Shown here in pieces: positions 1 through 7,329 of a stretch of DNA of 64,000 bases. The stretch lies in assembly GCA_965116325.1 (NCBI GenBank), contig OZ220675.1, positions 868,001-932,000 on the forward strand, in the 5' to 3' direction. Positions within the stretch are counted from its first letter, which is position 1, and the number at the start of each line of letters is the position of its first letter. A model generated the notes under the pieces. It was not told the origin of the DNA, ran no database searches, and saw only the letters and a list, made by a program, of their open reading frames with translations. The position numbers were made by a program, and so were the translations under genes. The DNA comes from JAGWBF01 sp965116325 (GTDB lineage: Bacteria; Chloroflexota; Dehalococcoidia; Lucifugimonadales; JAGWBF01).

Positions 1-1
1 G

Positions 2-661
2 GTACTGTGGGAAGCAGGCGAGCGGTTCAGTAGAGAGCAACTGGATGACGCATACCAGCAAGGCCTCCGCGCTTGCTGGGCGATCAAGGAGACGGGCCGG
101 GAGCCATCCTTCCCTGAGCGGGTCGACTGCTTCATCGACTCCATCGACGACGGGCTGAGGGAGAGGCTGGGAGAGGGTCGAGTGAATCGTATCGCTCAGG
201 CCTACGCCAACTCCTTCTATGGGCACCCTACGCTCCCACACAAGGATGCGGCCGCGGTCCTGAGGCAGGTCAAAGCCGCCCAGTATCGCATCGGCCTGAT
301 CTCCAACACGGACATGACCCCGGGTGTCCTCTTCCGTGAGTACATGGAGCGGCTGGATATGCTCAAGTATTTCGATGTCCTGACCTTCTCCGATGAGGCC
401 GGTTTCCCCAAACCGGAGAGGGAGATATTCGAGATGACATCCGCCAAGCTGGGAGTGGAGCCTTCAAGAACGGTCCATGTGGGCGACCACTTCGTCAATG
501 ACGTGGTCGGGGCGCAGGGGGTCGGCATGAAGGCCATATGGATCAAGAACGAGGCCGGGTCAGCCGGGTCTGAGTACGGCCAAGCGGATGTCACAATAGC
601 GGATCTGGGGGAGACGGCCGAGGCCGTTCTCGCCCTCTCGGGCAGGCCCTCCGAGGTTTGA
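2..661 (+). CDS. HAD-family hydrolase, 5' end outside window
   Basis: The frame is open from base 2 through the stop at 661, so the gene begins before the window; 219 codons are visible. HAD motifs seen are LISNTD (motif II), the lysine in KPERE (motif III) and VGDHFVNDVVGAQ (motif IV, the metal-binding acidic pair region). The N-terminal DxD nucleophile motif would lie upstream and cannot be checked. The family hydrolyses small phosphoesters or haloacids with Mg2+; the substrate cannot be named. An internal GTG at 182 could be mistaken for a start, but coding similarity continues upstream of it. Confidence 0.8.
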   Translation, partial: VLWEAGERFSREQLDDAYQQGLRACWAIKETGREPSFPERVDCFIDSIDDGLRERLGEGRVNRIAQAYANSFYGHPTLPHKDAAAVLRQVKAAQYRIGLISNTDMTPGVLFREYMERLDMLKYFDVLTFSDEAGFPKPEREIFEMTSAKLGVEPSRTVHVGDHFVNDVVGAQGVGMKAIWIKNEAGSAGSEYGQADVTIADLGETAEAVLALSGRPSEV

Positions 662-769
662 CACCCCATAGGGAACCATGTAGCATAAACAGGCCTATTC
701 AAGCGCCTGCGATCGGCCTTCGCACGGCATATTCCAACCCTGCACTCATTTCACAAACGGGAGATTATC

Positions 770-3064
770 TTGGCAGATGATGTTCGTGGCGCCCAAGGGA
801 GTACGCCTGGGGCCTCCCTGGCGGGCCCACCTATAAACTCCAACTTCGTCAAGGAACTGGACGAGTTGGTCGCCCTGGGGAGGAGAGGTCATCGCCAAGA
901 CTGCTCCCTGTTTAATCCGCCGGACCAAGCGCTAATCGACGGGATGCCCGTATTCCAGGATATGCCCTCCGATCAGCAGGAACAGGCCCTTAAGGAGTTT
1001 GCCCAGATACGCGCCGAGGGCGAGGAAGCCAACTCGGCCGGCAAGGCAGCCTACCGGGCCGGGCCCAGGGTGGTCGTTAGGCTGGACAACGGCGGGCTCG
1101 CCTACTACAGCCAGCTTGGCGTGGTCCGACGCCCCGACCTGACCCAGTACTTCATCGATGGCTTCTCGCGCAACCGGGACGCGCTGGCCTTCAGCGAGGC
1201 GAACCAGGAGCTATTCACCGAGGTGTTCGCCTGCATCAACCAGCGGCTGAAGGAGAACCTGGACCAGGGAAAGACCATCATCCAGACCGACAGGCAGATA
1301 TGCGATGCCCCCGGCCGCTCCTTTCACGCACGGCAGCTTCTCTTCGGCGACACCTACCTTCAGCTTCCCATCATGTGGCGATTGCTCACTTTCGAGCTTT
1401 CCGAGTCCGCCAAGAGCGAGCCTCCCGACATCCTGGAGGTGTCCATCCCCAACTGGCTGGACGACCTGGGACTGCCTGAAGACCTGAAGACTCGTCTTCT
1501 CGCTGCCGGGTTGACCCAGCTGGTGTTCAAAGCGCCCACCAAGGGGTTGTCACTTCACCTGGGCTTCGACTATATGGGAGAGCACAAGATGGGCCCCCTG
1601 TCCATAGCCATGGCCAAGGTGAAGCGGGCAAAGGGCTTGGCGGTACAGGCGGCCCTCAGCGTCGCCCGCGCAAGGACAATCGAAGGCAACACCAACAACA
1701 CAGCCCTGGTTACCATAGGGCCTTCCCTCCACGGAAAGAGCACTCTCACCATCATGATCGAGTTGGCGGCCAGCAAGCTGGCCCAGCAGCTTGGGGTGGA
1801 GAAGGCCCCCGATGAGGGCGTCTATCCCATGAACGACGACATCGTGCTGCTGCAGGCTCTCGCCCAGCCGGTGGAAGTTGAGCGAAACGGCAAAAAGATG
1901 GTCCTGACCCATGGCATAGACGGGACCGAGAACAACTTCTATGCAGTCCCCTTTGGCCTCACCCACGAAGACGACCCCATCACCTATGACGTCCTTCGGG
2001 GTACCCCGGATGCGCCAAACTCCAACGAGACCCTGGAAAACGTAGTGGTGGACGCCGAGTCGGGAGTGCCCGACTACCTGCAGAATCCGGTACGCAACAT
2101 GCGGATGATCCTCTCGAGGCCCGGCCTGCTGAGGCGTAAAGGCGTGGACGGCCTTATCGGCGCCATTACCGGCGGACGCCTGAACAGCTCGGTCCACGTA
2201 CCCATGGAAGATACGGACCGGGTGTTCTGGCAGGCGGTGATGCGCCAGAACACCATCATTCCCCCGCTCCGGCGATTGTCCCTGGCTTCTTTCGTCCGGG
2301 TGCTGATGTACGGCGAGGCTGTGCAGATGGGCGCAGCAGTCGGCGCCATCGGCAGGCCCTACGTGGAGTACTTCTCCGATCCCTTCATAATCGGCCTGGA
2401 GGACGAAAACGCCAACATCATGCACGACATCCTCCAGGAGATGGAAAGGGGGGGACAGCCCCAGCACTACTACGTGTTCAACACAGGCGGGGTGGGCGCC
2501 GACACCAACGATGAAGCTTCTGGCGCAAGGTACAAGAAGATTCCCAGGGAGCTGACCCTGATGCTCCAGGAGGCGCTGCTGCGCGATGCGGTGCGCTTCG
2601 AGTACGATCCGGTGCTCAGGTCCGACATAGCGGTCGGCATTGAGGATGTCAACGGTAATCTAGTGGTGGACCTGTCCCAGGAATGGCTGCCTCATCTGAT
2701 ATACGGCGATGCCGACTACGCCCAGCGCATCCTGGACCTGCGGCGGCGGCGCTACTACGGTCGGGATGCCGAGGACAAGGCTGGCATACTGCGGTACACC
2801 AAGGTGGACAACCGCATCCTGGATATAGCCGACATTCCACCGCCCTCCAACGAGCGGGAGCTCTCCTGGCTATTCTCCTTCTACTGGAGTCTGGACCGGG
2901 CTTACAACTCCATTCCGGAGCTGGCCAACCACCTTGGCGAGGGACAGCAGCCGGACCCTGAGTTGAACTCAGCGCTGATAAGCTCCTACCGAGAGGGCGT
3001 GGCCCAAGGCATGGAGCTGTCGGGCGAGGGCAAGCAGGTGCTGCAACGTCTTCACACCGCATAA
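770..3064 (+). CDS. PEP-carboxykinase (ATP)-like protein, divergent
   Basis: A 764-residue protein starting at TTG (cgggag upstream at 759). A P-loop-like motif GPSLHGKSTL sits at about residues 316-325 and an acidic MNDDIVLL motif about 35 residues later. A C-terminal block with PPLRRLS, GEAVQMGAA and YYVFNTGG resembles the fold signature of ATP-dependent phosphoenolpyruvate carboxykinases. It is much longer than the usual 520-540 residues, with roughly 200 extra N-terminal residues, and the P-loop lacks the canonical GxxGTGKTT form. Whether it decarboxylates oxaloacetate is therefore uncertain; it could be a kinase-type relative. It heads a same-strand run with the isochorismatase-like and DapA-like genes, which suggests carboxylate chemistry. 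Confidence 0.6.
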   Translation: MADDVRGAQGSTPGASLAGPPINSNFVKELDELVALGRRGHRQDCSLFNPPDQALIDGMPVFQDMPSDQQEQALKEFAQIRAEGEEANSAGKAAYRAGPRVVVRLDNGGLAYYSQLGVVRRPDLTQYFIDGFSRNRDALAFSEANQELFTEVFACINQRLKENLDQGKTIIQTDRQICDAPGRSFHARQLLFGDTYLQLPIMWRLLTFELSESAKSEPPDILEVSIPNWLDDLGLPEDLKTRLLAAGLTQLVFKAPTKGLSLHLGFDYMGEHKMGPLSIAMAKVKRAKGLAVQAALSVARARTIEGNTNNTALVTIGPSLHGKSTLTIMIELAASKLAQQLGVEKAPDEGVYPMNDDIVLLQALAQPVEVERNGKKMVLTHGIDGTENNFYAVPFGLTHEDDPITYDVLRGTPDAPNSNETLENVVVDAESGVPDYLQNPVRNMRMILSRPGLLRRKGVDGLIGAITGGRLNSSVHVPMEDTDRVFWQAVMRQNTIIPPLRRLSLASFVRVLMYGEAVQMGAAVGAIGRPYVEYFSDPFIIGLEDENANIMHDILQEMERGGQPQHYYVFNTGGVGADTNDEASGARYKKIPRELTLMLQEALLRDAVRFEYDPVLRSDIAVGIEDVNGNLVVDLSQEWLPHLIYGDADYAQRILDLRRRRYYGRDAEDKAGILRYTKVDNRILDIADIPPPSNERELSWLFSFYWSLDRAYNSIPELANHLGEGQQPDPELNSALISSYREGVAQGMELSGEGKQVLQRLHTA

Positions 3065-3099
3065 CGGCAGGCCGCACTAAAGTCCCCGGGAGGTAATTC

Positions 3100-3699
3100 A
3101 TGGCAGACTCCATCAGCCTGGAACCCAAGAAGACAGCCCTCATAGTGATCGACATGATCAACGCCATCGCCAAGGGGCAGGGGCCTCCCTACAACGTTCC
3201 GGCCAACCGCCAGTCGGTTATCGGCTGCTTCCAGCGCCTCATCGCCCACTGCCGCCAGGTTGGTACCCCCATCATCTACTGCACCAACGAACGCCGCCCC
3301 GACGGGGTGGATGCTCCCAAGACCATCTCCGACGTAGCGGGAGGCAGCGGGAACCCCATGGCTCCCGGCTCCGTTGCCACCCAGGTCATCGATGAGCTGG
3401 CGCCCCAGGATGGCGATTTCCTCCAGGTGAAGACCCGATTTAGCGCCTTCCACGGGACCAACATCGAGAGCATTCTCCGCTCCCTGGGGACCGAGACCAT
3501 CCTGGTGGGCGGGATATCGACCCAACGCAGCGTCGAGGGCACAGCACGGGACGCCAAGAACCGGGACATGCAGTGCATAGTGGTCAGCGACTGCTGCACC
3601 GCGGGTGAGCAGGATGTTCACCAGATGACCATCGACCATGTGCTGCCCCTGCTGGTGCGCGTTAGGACCACTGACGAAGTGATCCAGGGGCTAAAGTAG
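3100..3699 (+). CDS. Isochorismatase-fold hydrolase with Cys-to-Ser change
   Basis: A 199-residue protein with RBS gggagg nine bases before ATG. It has the alpha/beta isochorismatase-like hydrolase layout: Asp18 in IVIDM, Lys111 in VKTRFSAF, and the loop GGISTQRSVEGTARDA where amidase members carry the nucleophilic cysteine. Here the residue is Ser144 (codon AGC). Members with Cys hydrolyse amides such as nicotinamide or N-carbamoyl compounds; true isochorismatases lack the Cys. An amidase role is therefore doubtful and an ether or other hydrolase role is possible. It lies 35 bp after the PEPCK-like gene and 40 bp before the DapA-like gene, probably in one transcript. Confidence 0.8.
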   Translation: MADSISLEPKKTALIVIDMINAIAKGQGPPYNVPANRQSVIGCFQRLIAHCRQVGTPIIYCTNERRPDGVDAPKTISDVAGGSGNPMAPGSVATQVIDELAPQDGDFLQVKTRFSAFHGTNIESILRSLGTETILVGGISTQRSVEGTARDAKNRDMQCIVVSDCCTAGEQDVHQMTIDHVLPLLVRVRTTDEVIQGLK

Positions 3700-3739
3700 C
3701 TTAGCCAACTTAGGGAAGCATTCTGGAGAGGAGCGGACC

Positions 3740-4630
3740 ATGAGCGAGCGTTTCTCGGGTGTTCACTGGATGCTGGCGACACCCTTCGATGAAGACGAAA
3801 ACGTGGACCCTTCCTCCATCGTACGGCTGATGGACAAGGCCGAAAGCTCGGGGTGCAGCGGTGTGGTCTGCCTGGGCGTCACCGGCGAGGCTGCGCGCAT
3901 GACTGACGACGAGCGGCGACTGGTCGCCTCCCAGGTCATCGAGCACTCAAATGGAATGCCGGTAACAGTTGGCACAACGGCTGCCAGCACCAAGGCCTGC
4001 ATAACCTACAGCCAGGAGGCCGAGAAGCTGGGAGCTGCCGCCGTCATGGTCGCCGCGCCAGCCATGGCAAAGTCAAATGTGGATGTGCTGTTCAACCACT
4101 TCCAGCGGGTAGCCGAGTCGGTGAACATACCCGTGGTGATGCAGGACTATCCCCAGGCCTCGGGCGTTCAGATGCCAACCGGCTTCATCGCCAGGGTCGG
4201 GCAGGAGATCCCCAACGTTCAGTACTTGAAGCTGGAGGACCCGCCGACCCCCAACAAGATCACCGCCATACGGAAACTGATCGAGGACAGGCTCACCATA
4301 TTCGGAGGCCTGGGCGGGGTGTTCCTGCTGGACGAGCTGTCCCGGGGTTCCGTCGGCGCCATGACCGGGTTCGCTTACCCCGAGGTTCTGGTGGAGATAT
4401 GCACCAACATGCGGGAGGGTGGCAGGGCCGCCGCCGAGCCTGTGTTCAACCGCTACCTGCCCATGCTGCTGTTCGAGTACCAGGAGGGTATAGGACTGGG
4501 CATCCGCAAGCACGCGCTGCATCACCGGGGGCTGATAAGCAGCCCGAGGGTCCGGTACCCGGGGTCCGAGCCTACCGAAGAGATCCGCCAGGAGTTCCTG
4601 GACCTCATCCGCGACATCGACTACAACTAG
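3740..4630 (+). CDS. DapA-family (dihydrodipicolinate synthase-like) aldolase
   Basis: A 296-residue (beta/alpha)8 barrel of the DHDPS/N-acetylneuraminate lyase family, preceded by ggagaggagcgg. The Schiff-base lysine is Lys164 in QYLKLED and the conserved tyrosine is Tyr137 in MQDYP; the family GVTGEAARMTDDE segment is near residue 50. Such enzymes add or remove pyruvate-like units from aldehydes. The GEA/RMT signature replaces the GTTGE of true DapA, and no other lysine genes are nearby, so a catabolic aldolase or dehydratase role is more likely than lysine biosynthesis. It ends 22 bp from the convergent DinB-like gene. Confidence 0.85.
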   Translation: MSERFSGVHWMLATPFDEDENVDPSSIVRLMDKAESSGCSGVVCLGVTGEAARMTDDERRLVASQVIEHSNGMPVTVGTTAASTKACITYSQEAEKLGAAAVMVAAPAMAKSNVDVLFNHFQRVAESVNIPVVMQDYPQASGVQMPTGFIARVGQEIPNVQYLKLEDPPTPNKITAIRKLIEDRLTIFGGLGGVFLLDELSRGSVGAMTGFAYPEVLVEICTNMREGGRAAAEPVFNRYLPMLLFEYQEGIGLGIRKHALHHRGLISSPRVRYPGSEPTEEIRQEFLDLIRDIDYN

Positions 4631-4652
4631 AGGGCAGCCTCTTTACGGCAGC

Positions 4653-5306
4653 CTAAGGCTCGCTGCGGTCCCAACCCTCCAGCACCCAATATCCTTCCCT
4701 GGGAAGCTCCACCTTCACCTCCAGGCCCTGGGCGCGCTTGAGTCTCTGCACGTTGTACAGGTGGGTCAGCTTCTCGAACCACATATGACGGAAGGTGTAC
4801 TCCAGGTCGATTAGCGCCCGCTCAGGGTTGTCGGGGTCTATACGGCGCCCGGTGGGGTGGGACTCAGCCATCAGCTTGGCCTGGGCATCGTTGTTCCAGG
4901 GAAGCTCCACAGCCCTCATGGAGGCAAGGGTCTGCCCTGCCAGGATGCTCCGGCACATGTCCATGCTGTCCTTGAGCTTGCCCAGGATTGATTCCATGGT
5001 GGGATATTTCGTTTCGTCCAGCCATCGCCCTTCGGAGGCCATTATCTCGTCGGTGCCCTCGGGCAGGTCCAGCCCGGCCCCCAGGTCTAAATGGGCCCAG
5101 CGGCGGAGGAGCCACCGGAACCCCATGGAGGCAACGTGGCTGACGTTGGTGCGGATGCTCCACTCGCTCCAAGCCCAGCGGTCGGAGGTATAGTCAAGCT
5201 GGGCGTCGGTGAGCCCTGCAACCTCGGCGGAGACCATATCGTGGTAGAGGCCATACTGGGGAAACAGGACGTTCCCAGGGGTGTCATCTCGCATCGACTG
5301 GGTCAT
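4653..5306 (-). CDS. DinB-like superfamily protein
   Basis: A 217-residue protein with the DinB/YfiT four-helix layout: WAWSEWSIRTNVSHVASMG near residues 44-62 carries the first conserved histidine, and RHMWFEKLTHLYNVQRL near residues 170-186 carries the last. The superfamily includes metal-dependent thiol-S-transferases (mycothiol, bacillithiol) and many proteins of unknown activity. It starts 45 bp after the mgdA-like stop on the same strand, so it may be the last gene of the methylamine operon, although no role there is known. Confidence 0.7.
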   Translation of the reverse strand: MTQSMRDDTPGNVLFPQYGLYHDMVSAEVAGLTDAQLDYTSDRWAWSEWSIRTNVSHVASMGFRWLLRRWAHLDLGAGLDLPEGTDEIMASEGRWLDETKYPTMESILGKLKDSMDMCRSILAGQTLASMRAVELPWNNDAQAKLMAESHPTGRRIDPDNPERALIDLEYTFRHMWFEKLTHLYNVQRLKRAQGLEVKVELPREGYWVLEGWDRSEP

Positions 5307-5351
5307 TGCTGGTCTCCTTGGTGCTGGATTGAGTGATTTGATATGCGGGCG

Positions 5352-6566
5352 TCAGTGAATGGCACCGGCGGGGGCCGCAGCCCTCTCATTGACCAACCGG
5401 CCCTCGGCAAACCTGGTGATGGAGAAGGGGGCTATCTGTTCGGGCATCTTGCCCGTGGCGATAAGCTCGGCCATGCGCTTTCCGGCTACCGGGGCAGCCT
5501 TGAAACCCCAAGTCCCCCAGCCGCAGGTAACCAGGAAGCCGCGGATGCCGGGCACCTCGCCCATGATGGGAGAGTAGTCCGGCGTCATGTCGCACAAGCC
5601 CGTCCATTGCCGGAGAATATTGACGTCTCTCAGGCACGGGAACAGGCCCAGGGCGTGCTTGGCCAGCTCCTCGGCTGCCGGCAGGGTGGAACCCTGGCTG
5701 TAGGTGGGATAGGGATCGACCCCTCCCCCGATTACCACCTCTCCCCGGTCTGTCTGGTACACATAGACATGGAGATTGGCGGAGGACACCGAGACATCCA
5801 GGAAAGGCTTGAGAGGCTCCGTGACGAAGGCCTGGAGGGGGTGGGTAGTGATGGGCAGCAGGACATCCACCATGGCCGCCACCGTCGAACACCAGCCTGC
5901 GGTGGCGTTCAGCACCACGCCGGCCTTTACGTCCCCAAGGTTAGTGCGGACACCCGTGACCTGGTCGCCTGTGCGGTCGATACCCAGCACTTCGCTGCGG
6001 GTGTGGATTTCGGCCCCCGCCTCATCCACAGCCCGCGCCAGCCCCCACACGACGGCGTCGTGGCGGATCACTCCTGACGGCGGGTGGTGCATGGCCGCCA
6101 GTATGGGCAGGTCTTTGCCAGCCCGGAGGTCGATGGCCGGCGCCAGTTTCTTGATCTGCTCAGGGCCGACCAGGGTGCTGTCCACCCCCAGGGCCCGGTT
6201 GAACTCGGTGCGCATCCGCAAGCCGAACACCGCCGATTCGGTGTGGCCCAGGTCCAGGCGGCCCATCTGGTTGAACAGCAAGTTGAAGCCAAGCTGCTGG
6301 GACAGGGTCTCGTAGATGCCCAGGCTCTCGGAAAAGAAGGGTATTCCCTGGGGGGTCAGGTAGTTGGAGCGAAGAATTGCGGTGGTGCGCCCGCTGCCCC
6401 CGCCTCCCAGGTAACCCCTGTCCAGCAGGGCCACGTTGGTGATCCCATGCTTGGCCAGGTAGTAGGCGGTGGACAGGCCGTGCACTCCTGCGCCAATGAT
6501 CACGACATCGTAGCTGTCCTTCAGGGGGCGCTTCCGCCACATCTTCTTCTTGCTGAACAACTGCAT
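5352..6566 (-). CDS. mgdA: N-methylglutamate dehydrogenase subunit A / SoxB-like FAD subunit
   Basis: A 404-residue FAD-dependent oxidoreductase of the DAO family, homologous to the beta subunit of heterotetrameric sarcosine oxidase. The dinucleotide-binding motif GAGVHG is at residues 25-30, and His169 in IRHDAVVWG matches the position where sarcosine oxidase beta attaches flavin covalently. The frame is open for 31 more codons upstream, but that stretch is low-complexity Gly/Pro and overlaps the previous gene. I place the start at 6566, where TGATG overlaps the mgdD stop and indicates translational coupling. In context with GmaS- and Mgs-like genes, oxidation of N-methylglutamate is the likely job; sarcosine or dimethylglycine cannot be excluded. 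Confidence 0.8.
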   Translation of the reverse strand: MQLFSKKKMWRKRPLKDSYDVVIIGAGVHGLSTAYYLAKHGITNVALLDRGYLGGGGSGRTTAILRSNYLTPQGIPFFSESLGIYETLSQQLGFNLLFNQMGRLDLGHTESAVFGLRMRTEFNRALGVDSTLVGPEQIKKLAPAIDLRAGKDLPILAAMHHPPSGVIRHDAVVWGLARAVDEAGAEIHTRSEVLGIDRTGDQVTGVRTNLGDVKAGVVLNATAGWCSTVAAMVDVLLPITTHPLQAFVTEPLKPFLDVSVSSANLHVYVYQTDRGEVVIGGGVDPYPTYSQGSTLPAAEELAKHALGLFPCLRDVNILRQWTGLCDMTPDYSPIMGEVPGIRGFLVTCGWGTWGFKAAPVAGKRMAELIATGKMPEQIAPFSITRFAEGRLVNERAAAPAGAIH

Positions 6567-7324
6567 CAGCCTGGGACTCCCCCGATCAACCGGCGGTGGG
6601 CTTCCACCCCTACCGCCACCAGGCCGTACTCCTCCCCCACCTCCCACAGCACCTCCCACACATAGACGCCGTACTCCCGCGCCACGTACAGGTTGTATCC
6701 GGGTTCACCCCTGTCCCAGCGGACGAGCACCCCGTGAACCTCGGCGAACTGACCCTGGACACACGTCAGGTTGGGCGTTTCGTCGGGGTGCAGGTCCAGG
6801 TCCGTCACTTTGCTTAGAAGGTCCGAAGACCTGGGCCCCGCTATGTTGATGCCCGCATAGCACGACGTGACGTCCAAGACGATAGCCTGGTTGTCATTCC
6901 CGTCCCCTGGCTTTTCGGTGTTCAGCGCACCTGCCAGATCATCCCGGCGCTCCGGAGGGCAGGTCACAAACAGCTCCTGGGGCGTCAGGCAGCACACAGC
7001 CACCGGGAATGTTTCTCCATTGGCTGACTCTTGGGTTCCGGCCTGCGCCTTTCCCACCTGCAGCTCCCCAGCTTCCCCTATGAGCATCCGGGCCAGGGTC
7101 GCCGCCCCAGGGCCCTGCAGCAGCAGCTTCCCTGCGGGGCTGATATCGGAAATGCCGACGGACCCCTTAACTCCATCCATCTCCTTTTCGACGGAGGTGT
7201 AATGGGAGGGACGCAGCCAACCCGAACGCTCCTCCATGGTTGCCCCCAGCTTCAGGTGCTCATGGTGCATGGTGGTGAGCTTCAGCGGCTCCCATATGCC
7301 GTTGGAGTTGTTCTTCTGCGCCAT
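6566..7324 (-). CDS. mgdD: N-methylglutamate dehydrogenase subunit D / SoxG-like GcvT-fold subunit
   Basis: A 252-residue protein of the aminomethyltransferase (GcvT/SoxG) fold. It contains the family pattern GVGISDISPAGKLLLQGPGA (about residues 55-74) and SCYAGINIAGPRSSDLL (about 155-170). SoxG subunits sit beside SoxA in the heterotetramer and have no catalytic flavin. It lies 5 bp after the mgdC-like stop, and its own stop overlaps the mgdA-like start by one base. It is slightly longer than typical SoxG (about 200 residues) because of an acidic, Gly/Asn-rich insertion near residue 140. Confidence 0.72.
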   Translation of the reverse strand: MAQKNNSNGIWEPLKLTTMHHEHLKLGATMEERSGWLRPSHYTSVEKEMDGVKGSVGISDISPAGKLLLQGPGAATLARMLIGEAGELQVGKAQAGTQESANGETFPVAVCCLTPQELFVTCPPERRDDLAGALNTEKPGDGNDNQAIVLDVTSCYAGINIAGPRSSDLLSKVTDLDLHPDETPNLTCVQGQFAEVHGVLVRWDRGEPGYNLYVAREYGVYVWEVLWEVGEEYGLVAVGVEAHRRLIGGVPG

Positions 7325-7329
7325 TTGAC

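Noticed and set aside
3740..4630. Lysine-pathway dihydrodipicolinate synthase (dapA)
   Set aside because: No lysine genes nearby and the GVTGEAARMT signature differs from DapA.
6567..6659. Upstream start for mgdA giving 31 more residues
   Set aside because: The extra part is low-complexity Gly/Pro and lies inside the mgdD gene; the TGATG overlap fits the shorter form.
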